63,947 bases of DNA from an uncultured Muribaculaceae bacterium. GTDB taxonomy: Bacteria; Bacteroidota; Bacteroidia; Bacteroidales; Muribaculaceae. Within the stretch, counting starts at the first letter, position 1. Each line of letters opens with the position of its first letter. A model generated the notes under the pieces. It saw only the letters and a program-made list of their open reading frames with translations. It was not told the origin of the DNA and ran no database searches. Both the position numbers and the translations under genes were made by a program. The stretch covers positions 1 through 63,947 of the forward strand of contig CAJTYD010000004.1 in NCBI GenBank assembly GCA_910583775.1. The letters are read 5' to 3'. This document shows positions 18,638-27,298 of this stretch, one piece after another.

Positions 18638-18751
18638 ATTTCAATGGTTGCACAATCGAAACACTGTGCGAAAAAATTAGTATTCTATCGTTATAAACGC
18701 ATTCAAGGGGGGATTTCCCTTTTTAATTCACAAAATTACAATAAAATTCAT

Positions 18752-18759
18752 TAACTTTG
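18752..18759 (+). promoter_or_regulatory. TAnnTTTG promoter of the DUF418 gene
   Basis: TAACTTTG matches the Bacteroidota -7 element and lies about 100 bases ahead of the chosen start codon at 18863. This supports the shorter gene model over the ATG-less upstream frame extension. Confidence 0.5.
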
Positions 18760-18862
18760 TCATAATATCGCGAATTTGCGGCCGACACCGGGCTGCCTGC
18801 GCAGTGAGCGGGATTTCGCGGCCGTCAGGAAACAACCTAACCAAACCATATATCGAACTGAC

Positions 18863-20023
18863 ATGGACAACATCAAGAAACACGCCCGCGTCGATGTGGC
18901 GGATGTGATGAGGGGATTCGCTGTGATGGCGATCATCCTCCTGCACTTCATCGAGCATTTTAACTTCTACTCTTTTCCCGACACTTCGGGGCAAAGCCCG
19001 TTTCTGAATTTCTGCGACAAGGCGATATGGGACGGTCTCTTCTTCGCATTCGGCGGCAAGGCCTACGCTATCTTCGCGCTCCTCTTCGGCTTCAGCTTCT
19101 TTATCCAGCATGACAACCAGCGCATGAAAGGGAACGACTTCCGGCTGCGCTTCTGCTGGCGACTGATTCTCCTTTTTATAATAGGCAACATAAATGCCTG
19201 CTTCTTCACCGGCGAGATTCTGGTGATGTACTCGCTCGTCGGATTCGTCCTCGTTCTCACCTGCCGTCTTTCCAACAAGACTCTTCTCTGGCTCATCGGC
19301 ATCTGTATGCTTCAGCCGCTCTGCATATATCAGATAATCCGAGCCCTTATCTCGCCCGACTATGCCCCCGTCGAGCTCAATTCCGGCGTTTTCTGGGCCG
19401 CGACCAATGTGGCACAATCGGGAGGGACTTTCTGGGAAACCGTCAAGGTGAATATCTGGGAGGGACAGCTCTTCTCGCTCGTATGGGCCTGGGAGAACGG
19501 CCGAATCTTCCAGACCGCCGGGCTTTTCATGGCCGGAATGCTCATAGGCCGGCAGGGCTGGTTCCTTAAGAAAAACCTCAGATACTGGGGCTGGGTGCTC
19601 GCTGTCGCCCTTCTGCTCTATTTCCCGCTCTCCGGCCTGAACAATATGGCTGGCAACTACATCGAAAGCAAGAACATCCTCACTCCTCTTCGAATAATCC
19701 TCTCGTCGCTCTCGAAACTCTGTTTCATGCTTATTCTCGTCTGCGGAATCCTTTACGGATACTACTGCACCACACGTCTTTCGCGCGTACTCGCCCTCCT
19801 CATCCCATACGGCAAGATGAGCATGACCAACTACGTGACCCAGGGAATCATCGGGTCCTTCATCTTCTACCACTGGGGTCTCTATGCCCAGCTTGGCATC
19901 ACTGCCAGCGAATTCCTCGGGATCGGAGTCTTCCTTCTGCAGTATCTCTTCTGCCGCTTCTGGGTCGGCAGGCACAACCACGGCCCGCTCGAATATATCT
20001 GGAAGAAAGCGACCTGGATCTGA
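18863..20023 (+). CDS. DUF418 family integral membrane protein
   Basis: A polytopic membrane protein of 386 residues with roughly nine or ten hydrophobic segments. The start is set at 18863 (MDNIKKHARVDVADVMRGFAVM) because VDVADVMRGFA is the usual N-terminus of DUF418/acyltransferase-3-like proteins. The C-terminal half carries the DUF418 pattern with YGKMSMTNYVTQ near residue 320. Relatives are predicted transporters or membrane acyltransferases; the activity is unknown. Its stop is followed by a small direct repeat and then the C69 peptidase. Confidence 0.82.
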   Translation: MDNIKKHARVDVADVMRGFAVMAIILLHFIEHFNFYSFPDTSGQSPFLNFCDKAIWDGLFFAFGGKAYAIFALLFGFSFFIQHDNQRMKGNDFRLRFCWRLILLFIIGNINACFFTGEILVMYSLVGFVLVLTCRLSNKTLLWLIGICMLQPLCIYQIIRALISPDYAPVELNSGVFWAATNVAQSGGTFWETVKVNIWEGQLFSLVWAWENGRIFQTAGLFMAGMLIGRQGWFLKKNLRYWGWVLAVALLLYFPLSGLNNMAGNYIESKNILTPLRIILSSLSKLCFMLILVCGILYGYYCTTRLSRVLALLIPYGKMSMTNYVTQGIIGSFIFYHWGLYAQLGITASEFLGIGVFLLQYLFCRFWVGRHNHGPLEYIWKKATWI

Positions 20024-20030
20024 GGCAATT

Positions 20031-20100
20031 TTGAATGTTGAATGTTGAATTAGGGCTGACGCCGGAGTAATGTTGAATGTTGAATTGGCTGACGCCGACA
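20031..20100. repeat. Short direct duplication in spacer
   Basis: The phrase AATGTTGAATGTTGAATT followed by GGCTGACGCCG occurs twice about 35 bases apart, with an extra GAATGTT-type heptamer repeat inside each unit. It lies between the DUF418 gene and the C69 peptidase gene and looks like slippage-prone spacer DNA. Confidence 0.75.
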
Positions 20101-20150
20101 TGGATTTTGAATTAATAAATTAAAAATTGATAATCAAAACTGATAACGAT

Positions 20151-21791
20151 ATGAATAAACTTAAAGTCTTAGCTATTGCGGCGCTGACTGCCGCTGCGGC
20201 TCCCTCAGCCGAGGCATGCACAAACCTGATAGCAGGAAAGAAAGCGACAACCGACGGCTCTGTCATGGTGACATACGCGGCCGACTCACACAATCTCTAC
20301 GGTATGCTGACCCATACCCCGGCAGCCTTCCATCGCCCCGGGGAGATGAGAAAAGTGATCGAATGGGACACCAACAAACCCTTAGGCGAGATCCCTCAGC
20401 CTGAAAGAACCTACAACGTAGTAGGCAACATGAACGAGCATCAGCTTGCCATCGGAGAATCGACCTGGGGAGGCCACCGCGAGCTTGTCGACACCACAGG
20501 CACTGCCATCATCGATTACGGCTCGCTTATCCAGATCGCCCTCGAACGCGCCAGGACCGCCCGCGAGGCCATCGACCTGATGGGAGAGCTTGTGAATAAA
20601 TACGGATATGCCTCTTCGGGCGAATCGTTCTCGATCGCCGACAAGAACGAGGTCTGGGTGATGGAGATGATCGGCAAGGGCGCCGAGAAGGGTGCCGTAT
20701 GGATCGCCGTCCGAATCCCGGACGACGCCATTTCAGGCCATGCCAACGAGCCGCGAATCCGCAAGGTCAACATGAAGGACAAAGAGAATGTGAAATATTC
20801 CAAAGATGTGATCTCTTTCGCCCGCAAGAGAGGATATTTCTCCGGCAAGGATGAGGATTTCTCGTTTGCCGACGCCTACAGCAAGCACGAGCCCGACAAA
20901 CGCCGCAGCTGCGATGCCCGCGTCTGGAGCTATTTCCGCCGTTTCAAACCGGAGGCCGACAAATATTACGACTGGTGCGTGGGCAAGAGCGACGAGCCGA
21001 TGCCGCTCTATATCATTCCTGACAAGAAGGTGAGCCTGAAGGATATGGAATGGAGCATGCGCGACCATTATGAAGGCACTCCGCTCGACATGACAAAGGA
21101 TGTAGGCGCCGGCCCGAACCACGTTCCCTACCGCTGGCGTCCCGCTGATTTCGAGGTTGACGGCAAGACCTACTCCATGGAGCGCGCCATAGCCACCCAG
21201 CAGACCGGCTGGAGCTTCGTGAGCCAGAGCCGCGACTGGCTCCCCGACCCCGTCGGAGGCATACTCTGGTTCGGCACCGACGACACCAACACCAGCGTCT
21301 ACATGCCCTTCTACTGCGGCATGACCGAGATCCCCGCGGAACTCGAGCACGGAGACGTAAACAATTTTTCGTTCGATTCCAATTTCTGGATGACAAACTG
21401 GGTCGCCAACCAGGCCTATAACCGCTATGACCTCATGATTCCCGACATCCGCAAGGTCCAGGAACCGCTTGAGGAGAAATACCGTTCCTCCCGCGAGGCC
21501 CGCGACAAGGAGCTTGCCGACATGGTCAACGCCGGCCATTATGCCGACTATGTAGCCTCTGTAAATAAAGAGGGGGCTGAAATTGCCAGAGAAGCCACCG
21601 ACGCATACCGTGAACTCGGGAAATACCTTTTCGTCAAGTTTATGGACGGAAACATCAAATATACCGACAAAGACGGTAAGTTCAAGGTCACGAAACACGG
21701 CATTCCGCAGTATCCCAAATTCGGAGGCTACGACAAGAAATATTATGAGAACATCGTCCGCGAGACAGGCGACCACCTCCTGGTGAAGTAA
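20151..21791 (+). CDS. C69 family dipeptidase, exported
   Basis: N-terminal-nucleophile peptidase of family C69. Start 20151 gives a signal peptide (MNKLKVLAIAALTAAAAPSAEA) whose cleavage would expose Cys23 (CTNLIAGKKAT), the catalytic nucleophile, as the mature N-terminus. An ATG 24 bases upstream would only add polar residues. The protein has 546 residues. It probably hydrolyses dipeptides in the periplasm. The two POT peptide transporters elsewhere in the window suggest active peptide use, but no direct operon link exists. Confidence 0.9.
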   Translation: MNKLKVLAIAALTAAAAPSAEACTNLIAGKKATTDGSVMVTYAADSHNLYGMLTHTPAAFHRPGEMRKVIEWDTNKPLGEIPQPERTYNVVGNMNEHQLAIGESTWGGHRELVDTTGTAIIDYGSLIQIALERARTAREAIDLMGELVNKYGYASSGESFSIADKNEVWVMEMIGKGAEKGAVWIAVRIPDDAISGHANEPRIRKVNMKDKENVKYSKDVISFARKRGYFSGKDEDFSFADAYSKHEPDKRRSCDARVWSYFRRFKPEADKYYDWCVGKSDEPMPLYIIPDKKVSLKDMEWSMRDHYEGTPLDMTKDVGAGPNHVPYRWRPADFEVDGKTYSMERAIATQQTGWSFVSQSRDWLPDPVGGILWFGTDDTNTSVYMPFYCGMTEIPAELEHGDVNNFSFDSNFWMTNWVANQAYNRYDLMIPDIRKVQEPLEEKYRSSREARDKELADMVNAGHYADYVASVNKEGAEIAREATDAYRELGKYLFVKFMDGNIKYTDKDGKFKVTKHGIPQYPKFGGYDKKYYENIVRETGDHLLVK

Positions 21792-21925
21792 AACCTCGGC
21801 CAACATAGATTTGTTATCTTCTAAAGCGACAGCTTTTCCGGCATCGCTTTAGAAGATATTTTTTGTTCAGAAGCTTCACTTACGGGAAACTGAATTCCTA
21901 TTCAAAAGATAAAAACTATAATACT

Positions 21926-22216
21926 ATGGAAAGAGAAGAAGTTGAAATCCAGAAAAGAAGGGCGGACGCTCACGCGATATGGCTTAAGATCGTTCTATGG
22001 ACACTTACCGTGGCGATATGCGGAGCGATCCTCTGTCTGGTGCTCGGAGCGGTGAGATGGGCGCTGGAGGCATTCCTGATTGTGGCCGGAGTCCTGGTCA
22101 TCATCGCATTGATCGGAATGCTGATTTATGAAAAGATGAAATACCGCATTAAGGAAGATCAATACAACCGCCAGCAGAAGAGACTCGCCCGGGATAATTC
22201 AAAAATCGGAAACTGA
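21926..22216 (+). CDS. Small two-helix membrane protein
   Basis: A 96-residue protein beginning MEREEVEIQKRR. Two adjacent hydrophobic stretches at about 20-42 and 45-68 are followed by a charged, basic C-terminal tail. No family is recognised. The start at 21926 is chosen because the upstream in-frame extension reads through non-conserved-looking spacer. It sits alone between the C69 gene and a convergent acyl-CoA synthetase. Confidence 0.6.
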   Translation: MEREEVEIQKRRADAHAIWLKIVLWTLTVAICGAILCLVLGAVRWALEAFLIVAGVLVIIALIGMLIYEKMKYRIKEDQYNRQQKRLARDNSKIGN

Positions 22217-22243
22217 CACCATACTGATAGCTGTTTCAAAGGA

Positions 22244-23911
22244 TCAGCGGGTGTAGAGGAAACGCTTGATCGAACGCTTCGGAGTCTTCTCGAACTCGTT
22301 GGGCATCAGGACTATCTTTGCGATACGCTCGTATGGCGCCACAAGTTTGTTAAGTTCCTGACGGACGTTCTCCATCGTCGAGTCCATATCGTTATATGAG
22401 ACATCGAAGCGGTCGAGAGCGTCGAAATCCGGATATACAAGGCCCACGAGCTTGCCGTCGCGCTCCACTATCAGGCTCTCCGCCACAAACGGCATATTGT
22501 TGAGCTTGGCTTCAATCTCTTCGGGATAGATGTTCTGTCCGGAAGCGGTAAGGATCATTGTCTTTGACCTTCCCTTAAGGAAAAGCGTTCCGTCGGCACT
22601 GCGCGTACCCATGTCTCCGGTGAGGAGCCAGCCGTCGCGAAAAACGTCTTCCGTGGCAACGGGATTCTTATAATATCCCTTCATCACGTTCGAACCACGC
22701 ACGCAAATCTCTCCGGGAACGTTCTCCGGGTCGGGCGATATTATACGGGTTTCCATCGTCGGGAGCGTCCGGCCCGAGGAGGCGGGCTCGAACTCGCGCC
22801 AGGGAGTATATGAGATAAGGGGGCCGCATTCCGTCATGCCGTAGCCCACGGTAAACGGGAATTTAATCTTATGAAGGAAATCCTCCACCTCATGATTCAG
22901 CGGAGCTCCACCCACTATCACCTCCTCGAATTCACCGCCGAACGCATCGACGAGTTTCTTTCTGATCTTTGAATAAATGAAAGAATCAAGGAAAGGCACC
23001 GCAAGTGTCCAGCGCATCGTTCCTTTCGAGATCATCGGCAGGATCTGGTTCTTATAAATCTTCTCAAGAATCAGAGGCACGCATATCACAAGATGCGGCT
23101 TTACCTCGGAGAGAGCCTTGAGCAGGATTTTCGGCGACGGAGTCTTGCCTAAAAGAGTGATATGCGACCCGACGGCGAGGGGGGTAAGCATGTCGAAGGC
23201 GCAGCCGTAGGCATGGGCAAGCGGGAGGAAGGCCAGGGCTCGCGAGCCTCGGAAATGCAGAACGGTGTTGATGCCGAAACATACGTTGCCGGCGAGGTTC
23301 TCCCCCGTAAGCATCACGCCCTTGGAGAATCCGGTCGTCCCGGAGGTATAGTTTATCTCGGCCACCTCTTCATTCGAGCGGTCGGCATATCTGACGTCTT
23401 CCGAACGATAGCCTTTGGGATATAGCTTGCGGAAACGACGCTTCAGCAGACGGATGCTGCGTGAAAGTTCGTCGCCGTTGCGCTCGTAAAGAAGATCCCA
23501 TTTCTCGATCGAAAGCGCGCCCTTGACATTAAGAAGCCGGTCGGCCTCTATCGAATCCCATATCGAATTGTTCACATAAAGGAGATCCGCTTCGGAATGA
23601 TTGACGATATGCGTTATGTCGACAGGGTTGAACTCCGCGAGTATCGGAACGATGACGGCTCCGTATGTCACGGTAGCCATATATATCAGCACCCATTCCG
23701 GGGAGTCTTTCCCGCAGAGGGCGATCTTGGCGCCCTTCCTGAGACCTATGGATTTGTAAAAAAGATGAATCATGGCTATCGAACGGGCCATATCGCCGTA
23801 GGTCATAGTCTTCCCCGACACATAGTTGGACAATGCCGGAAGATCCCAGTTCTCTATGAAGCTGGTTTCATATATCTTTATAAAATTCTTAATCTCAAAG
23901 CGTGCGTCCAT
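22244..23911 (-). CDS. AMP-binding long-chain acyl-CoA synthetase
   Basis: ANL-superfamily enzyme that activates a carboxylate as acyl-adenylate and passes it to CoA, most likely a long-chain fatty acid. The P-loop-like A3 motif INYTSGTTGFSKGV lies near residue 185. The A5 motif YGMTECGPLISY and the A8 region around LLTGDMGTRSADG follow. The total of about 555 residues is normal. Start 23911 (MDARFEIKNFIKIYE) is preferred over an ATG 27 bases upstream. A copy of the window's interspersed repeat begins 13 bases before the start codon. Confidence 0.88.
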   Translation of the reverse strand: MDARFEIKNFIKIYETSFIENWDLPALSNYVSGKTMTYGDMARSIAMIHLFYKSIGLRKGAKIALCGKDSPEWVLIYMATVTYGAVIVPILAEFNPVDITHIVNHSEADLLYVNNSIWDSIEADRLLNVKGALSIEKWDLLYERNGDELSRSIRLLKRRFRKLYPKGYRSEDVRYADRSNEEVAEINYTSGTTGFSKGVMLTGENLAGNVCFGINTVLHFRGSRALAFLPLAHAYGCAFDMLTPLAVGSHITLLGKTPSPKILLKALSEVKPHLVICVPLILEKIYKNQILPMISKGTMRWTLAVPFLDSFIYSKIRKKLVDAFGGEFEEVIVGGAPLNHEVEDFLHKIKFPFTVGYGMTECGPLISYTPWREFEPASSGRTLPTMETRIISPDPENVPGEICVRGSNVMKGYYKNPVATEDVFRDGWLLTGDMGTRSADGTLFLKGRSKTMILTASGQNIYPEEIEAKLNNMPFVAESLIVERDGKLVGLVYPDFDALDRFDVSYNDMDSTMENVRQELNKLVAPYERIAKIVLMPNEFEKTPKRSIKRFLYTR

Positions 23912-23923
23912 ATAATAATATTT

Positions 23924-24084
23924 ATTTAAATTTCGCAAGTAAATTTAAATTGGTTTACAGTTTGGGTTTAAGGTTTAGATAATACCATTTGTCCTGTTAT
24001 CACAGTGTGGCGGTAACCTCTAAACCCAGACTTTAAACCCTAAACTTCAAGTTTTCAAGTTCATTGGAACTTGCGGAACTTGAA
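23924..24084 (-). repeat. Interspersed structured repeat, copy A
   Basis: Full-length copy of a roughly 160-bp family. Read on the minus strand it starts TTCAAGTTCCGCAAGTTCC and ends ACTTGCGAAATTTAAAT. Both ends are self-complementary hairpins and share the inverted core TTTCGCAAGT. It lies immediately 5' of the acyl-CoA synthetase start codon and 3' of the Fe-alcohol dehydrogenase gene. Related to copies at 27145, 34508, 50092, 56021 and 62791. Confidence 0.9.
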
Positions 24085-24139
24085 TAATATTTACAAATTA
24101 ATGAATGGGGAAAATCAGTGAGCTGAAGCGTCCGTGCGG

Positions 24140-25321
24140 TCAGCCCTCGAGCGCAATCTTATAAATTTCGCGGCAGTCGTCCATCGAGAGAGGGACATAG
24201 CATCCGAGAGTGTCGCCCATGTTTCGATGAAGCGACTCCACCATCATGTCGATGTCAGGCTCTTTGCCGACAAGCTCGCGGAGGCTGGTGGTCAGTCCGA
24301 GGTCGTGATAGAAATTCTTGAGCTCGCTGATGCCTTCGTCGATTATCTCCATTGTCTCCTTGCCCGCGGGATTGACCGACATCACGTTGATGGCGAAACG
24401 CCAGAGCTTGTCGGGGTTTCTCTCGGCGCATAATTTCATCCAGGCCGGGATGATGACTGCCAGGCCGGCTCCGTGAGCGACATCGTAGAATGCCGATATC
24501 TCATGCTCGAGGCGATGGGAAGCCCAGTCCTCCTCTTTGCCCACGCCGCAGAGGCCGTTGTGGGCGAGCGTTCCGGCCCACATGATGTCGGCGCGGGCGG
24601 CGTAGTTCTCGCCGTCAAGCTTCAGGGTAAGTGCCTGGTCGGCGATGTCGCGCATTATAGCCTCTGAATATGCGTCGACAAGCTGCGTCTGAGGAGTGTT
24701 CGAGAAATAGCGCTCGAAAATATGCGCCATCATGTCGACGATTCCGCAGGCCGTCTGGAACCAGGGCAGCGAATATGTCAGCTCAGGGTTCATTATCGCG
24801 AAAAGCGGACGAAGCATGAAGGGATATCTTACGGATATCTTCTGATGGGTTTTCTCGTTGGTGATCACGGAATTGCCGCTGCCCTCGCTTCCGGCGGCGG
24901 GGATGGTGAGCACGACGCCCACAGGCAGGGCGGCTGCCGGCGTGGCCTTTCCGCAATAGAAATCCCAGAAATCGCCGCTATAGACGGCGCCCATGGCGAT
25001 TCCCTTGGCTGCGTCGATAGGCGAGCCGCCTCCGACGGCAAGCAGGAAATTGACTCCTTCGGAAACCGCCCTGGCGATTCCTCCATAGACATTCTCGGCC
25101 GTCGGATTGGGCTTTATGCCGCCGTATTCGCAAAACTCGATTCCCTCGGCTGCGATAGAATCCTCGATCTCCTTAAGAAGACCGCTGGCCTTGATGCGGT
25201 CGCTGCCGTAGACGATCATCACTTTTGCCGCGCCGTAGCGTTTCAGGGCCTTTCCGCAATCTTTCTGAGTATCACGTCCGAAAATAAATTCTGTCGGAGA
25301 ATAAAATCTGAAATTTTCCAT
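24140..25321 (-). CDS. Iron-containing alcohol dehydrogenase
   Basis: Group III metal-dependent alcohol dehydrogenase of 393 residues, similar to NADPH-dependent butanol dehydrogenases. The nucleotide-binding AVGGGSPIDAAKG motif lies near residue 95. Metal ligands appear as Asp and His in GIVDMMAHIFE and as His in RLEHEISAFYD and VAHGAGLAV. Probably cytosolic aldehyde reduction; the substrate is not determined. A five-copy 10-bp tandem repeat lies 30 bases upstream of its start. Confidence 0.9.
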   Translation of the reverse strand: MENFRFYSPTEFIFGRDTQKDCGKALKRYGAAKVMIVYGSDRIKASGLLKEIEDSIAAEGIEFCEYGGIKPNPTAENVYGGIARAVSEGVNFLLAVGGGSPIDAAKGIAMGAVYSGDFWDFYCGKATPAAALPVGVVLTIPAAGSEGSGNSVITNEKTHQKISVRYPFMLRPLFAIMNPELTYSLPWFQTACGIVDMMAHIFERYFSNTPQTQLVDAYSEAIMRDIADQALTLKLDGENYAARADIMWAGTLAHNGLCGVGKEEDWASHRLEHEISAFYDVAHGAGLAVIIPAWMKLCAERNPDKLWRFAINVMSVNPAGKETMEIIDEGISELKNFYHDLGLTTSLRELVGKEPDIDMMVESLHRNMGDTLGCYVPLSMDDCREIYKIALEG

Positions 25322-25350
25322 ATAATATCTTTATAATATCTTTATCCTTA

Positions 25351-25400
25351 GTCTTACTTAGTCTTACTTAGTCTTACTTAGTCTTACTTAGTCTTACTTA
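25351..25400. repeat. Five perfect 10-bp tandem repeats
   Basis: Unit GTCTTACTTA repeated five times without a mismatch, directly upstream of the alcohol dehydrogenase gene. A shorter duplicated TATAATATCTT sits between it and the start codon. One helical turn per unit makes copy-number change easy and keeps phase, so it could tune the promoter. Confidence 0.95.
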
Positions 25401-25425
25401 GATATAACAAATTCAGAGGTAAATA

Positions 25426-25460
25426 TATAAAAAATTCGGCGCATTTAGATGCACCGAATC
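25426..25460 (-). terminator. Intrinsic terminator of greA-HIT
   Basis: On the minus strand ATTCGGTGCATCTAAATGCGCCGAAT forms a hairpin of 10 or more base pairs followed by a run of six T residues, 20 bases after the HIT gene stop. Confidence 0.85.
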
Positions 25461-25481
25461 AGATTTTTATAATTTTGAGGT

Positions 25482-25877
25482 TTATAATTCAACGTTTTCG
25501 GCGATGTCAGCCGCAATGCTGTGCATCTTTGCCGAATCGGGATTTGAGATTTTCTTACGGAAATCCATATCTCCCTCGTTCTCGATCGGGATGAGGTGGA
25601 TATGCGCGTGAGGCACCTCCAGGCCGAGCACAGCCACGCCCACTTTCCTGCAGGGGATGGTCTTCTTGATTCCTTCGGCCACTTTCTTGGCGAAGATCAT
25701 CATATCGCCGAGAGTCTTGTCGGGCAGATCGAAGATATAGTCGGTCTCCTGTTTGGGAACCACGAGCGTATGCCCCCAGTTCACCGGATTGATGTCGAGG
25801 AAAGCATAGAATCTGTCGTCTTCAGCCACCTTGTAGCTCGGTATCTCGCCTGCTATGATTCTTGAAAAGATAGTCAT
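25482..25877 (-). CDS. HIT family nucleotide hydrolase
   Basis: Histidine-triad protein of 131 residues, likely a nucleoside phosphoramidate or dinucleotide hydrolase (HinT/Hit-like). The triad is visible as HAHIHL near residues 97-102. Start 25877 (MTIFSRIIAGEIPSYK) is the usual HIT N-terminus and lies one base after the greA stop. The longer frame would overlap greA by 11 bases. Cotranscription with greA is common in Bacteroidota. Confidence 0.92.
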   Translation of the reverse strand: MTIFSRIIAGEIPSYKVAEDDRFYAFLDINPVNWGHTLVVPKQETDYIFDLPDKTLGDMMIFAKKVAEGIKKTIPCRKVGVAVLGLEVPHAHIHLIPIENEGDMDFRKKISNPDSAKMHSIAADIAENVEL

Positions 25878-25878
25878 G

Positions 25879-26343
25879 TCAAATCTCAATTTTTACGATT
25901 TCGAAATTCATAAGTCCGGCGGGAACCTTTACAGGCACGACCTCTCCGACCTTGTGGCCGAGAAGCGCCTGGGCAATAGGGGTGTTTGAAGCGATTTTCT
26001 GCTCGCGGAAATTAGCCTCGCTTTCGGTCACGATAGTATAGGCCATTGTCATTCCGTTGGCTGTGTTCCTGATGGTAACTTTGTTAAGAATCTGAACTTC
26101 CTCGGTGTTAAGATTGCTGTCGTCGATGATTCGCGAGCCGGCTAAAAGCTCTTTAAGTTTTGCGATTTTCATTTCCAGCATGCCCTGGGCCTCCTTCGCG
26201 GCGTCATACTCGGCATTCTCCGAGAGATCGCCCTTGTCACGGGCCTCAGCGATAGCCTGCTTGATGGCGGGACGCTGCGCCTCAAGGGCCGCCAGCTCCT
26301 CCATCTTCCTGTTGTAGCCTTCCTGGGTTAGATAGCTTGCCAT
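25879..26343 (-). CDS. greA: Transcription elongation factor GreA
   Basis: Binds the RNA polymerase secondary channel and stimulates cleavage of backtracked RNA. The 154-residue length is normal. The N-terminal coiled coil (about 1-75) contains the DLSENAEYDAAKEAQ tip with conserved acidic residues. The C-terminal FKBP-like domain spans about 80-154. First gene of the greA-HIT unit; a TAACTTTG promoter about 180 bases upstream (26520-26527, minus) is its likely source. Confidence 0.96.
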   Translation of the reverse strand: MASYLTQEGYNRKMEELAALEAQRPAIKQAIAEARDKGDLSENAEYDAAKEAQGMLEMKIAKLKELLAGSRIIDDSNLNTEEVQILNKVTIRNTANGMTMAYTIVTESEANFREQKIASNTPIAQALLGHKVGEVVPVKVPAGLMNFEIVKIEI

Positions 26344-26694
26344 AATGCGTTTTATATGTTAATTGTCCCTTTTGAAAAACCTTTTAAATCGTTATCATGG
26401 GGACGGATGGTTATTAAAAAATAAAGAATCCTTTTTCTCGGTTCGGCATCACAAACGAGTGATCCGGAAAAAAAAGACCCTTTCTGGCGGATTTTCCGCC
26501 GTTGTTGCTTTTACAGGCACAAAGTTAATCCTTTTGTTTAGATATAACAAATCTTTAGCATTTTTTATCGTTTATATTAGGATTTTTATTAACTTTGAAG
26601 CGGGGAAACATCAGCTCGGCTCCGGCTCAACCCTTGTCGGGCTTCGATTTCTTTCTCCGAAAAAACATCTGCTTCTCCGATACGAACATATATT
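26344..26694. promoter_or_regulatory. Divergent greA / sufE control region
   Basis: A 351-base gene-free stretch. Two TAnnTTTG elements point outward: TAACTTTG on the minus strand at 26520-26527 (towards greA, leader about 180 bases) and TAACTTTG on the plus strand at 26590-26597 (towards sufE, leader about 90 bases). A small GGCGGATTTTCCGCC hairpin sits in the greA leader. The open frame that crosses this region looks non-coding. Confidence 0.55.
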
Positions 26695-27126
26695 ATGACT
26701 ATAAACGAGACACAAGACGAAATAATCGATGAATTCGAAGGTCTTACCGACTGGATGGACCGTTACGCATATATCATTGAGCTCGGCAACACGCTGTCCC
26801 CCTTTCCGGAGGCCGACAAGATTCCTGCCAATCTCATCGAGGGCTGTCAGAGCCGCGTCTGGATCGCCGCCAAGCGGAATCCCGACGGCACCATCGACTT
26901 CGAAGCCGACTCCGACGCCCTCATCGTCAAAGGAATCGTCGCCCTGCTGATGCGCGTGCTCAACCACCGCACTCCCGACGAGATCCTTGACTCCGACCTC
27001 TACTTCATCGACCGAATAGGCCTCTCGGAGCACCTCAGCCCCACGCGCAGCAACGGCCTGGTGGCAATGGTGAAGCAGATTCGCAATTACGCCAAGGCCT
27101 TTAAGATGCTCGATGAAGCCAAATAA
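26695..27126 (+). CDS. sufE: SufE-type sulfur acceptor
   Basis: Accepts persulfide sulfur from the SufS cysteine desulfurase for iron-sulfur cluster assembly. The 143-residue protein has the family length. The acceptor Cys lies in LIEGCQSRVW (about residues 48-57), and the domain continues through ALLMRVLNHRTPDEI. No other suf gene is adjacent, so it is a stand-alone gene here. It is followed by repeat copy B. Confidence 0.92.
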   Translation: MTINETQDEIIDEFEGLTDWMDRYAYIIELGNTLSPFPEADKIPANLIEGCQSRVWIAAKRNPDGTIDFEADSDALIVKGIVALLMRVLNHRTPDEILDSDLYFIDRIGLSEHLSPTRSNGLVAMVKQIRNYAKAFKMLDEAK

Positions 27127-27144
27127 AACCATTGATAATTAAAT

Positions 27145-27270
27145 GAAGTTTAAAGTTTAAGGTTTAGGTTTAGAGATTACCGCCCGACTTAGATAGTAGG
27201 ACAAATGGTATTATCTAAACCCTACACTCAAACTATAAACCAATTTAAATTACCTGGGAAATTTAAATTA
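27145..27270 (+). repeat. Interspersed structured repeat, copy B
   Basis: A 5'-truncated copy: it lacks the outer hairpin (TTCAAGTTTCGCAAGTT) but keeps the GTTTAAGGTTTAGGTTTAG body and the terminal AATTTAAATT hairpin. That hairpin ends about 28 bases before the start codon of the first POT transporter, oriented towards it. Confidence 0.85.
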
Positions 27271-27298
27271 AAAACAATAATAACTTAACCTAATCATC

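Noticed and set aside
25351..25400. CRISPR array
   Set aside because: Unit is only 10 bases with no spacers and no cas gene in the window; it is a simple tandem repeat.
26363..26698. Open frame of 111 codons between greA and sufE
   Set aside because: It spans both divergent promoter elements and has a low-complexity, non-family-like protein sequence.
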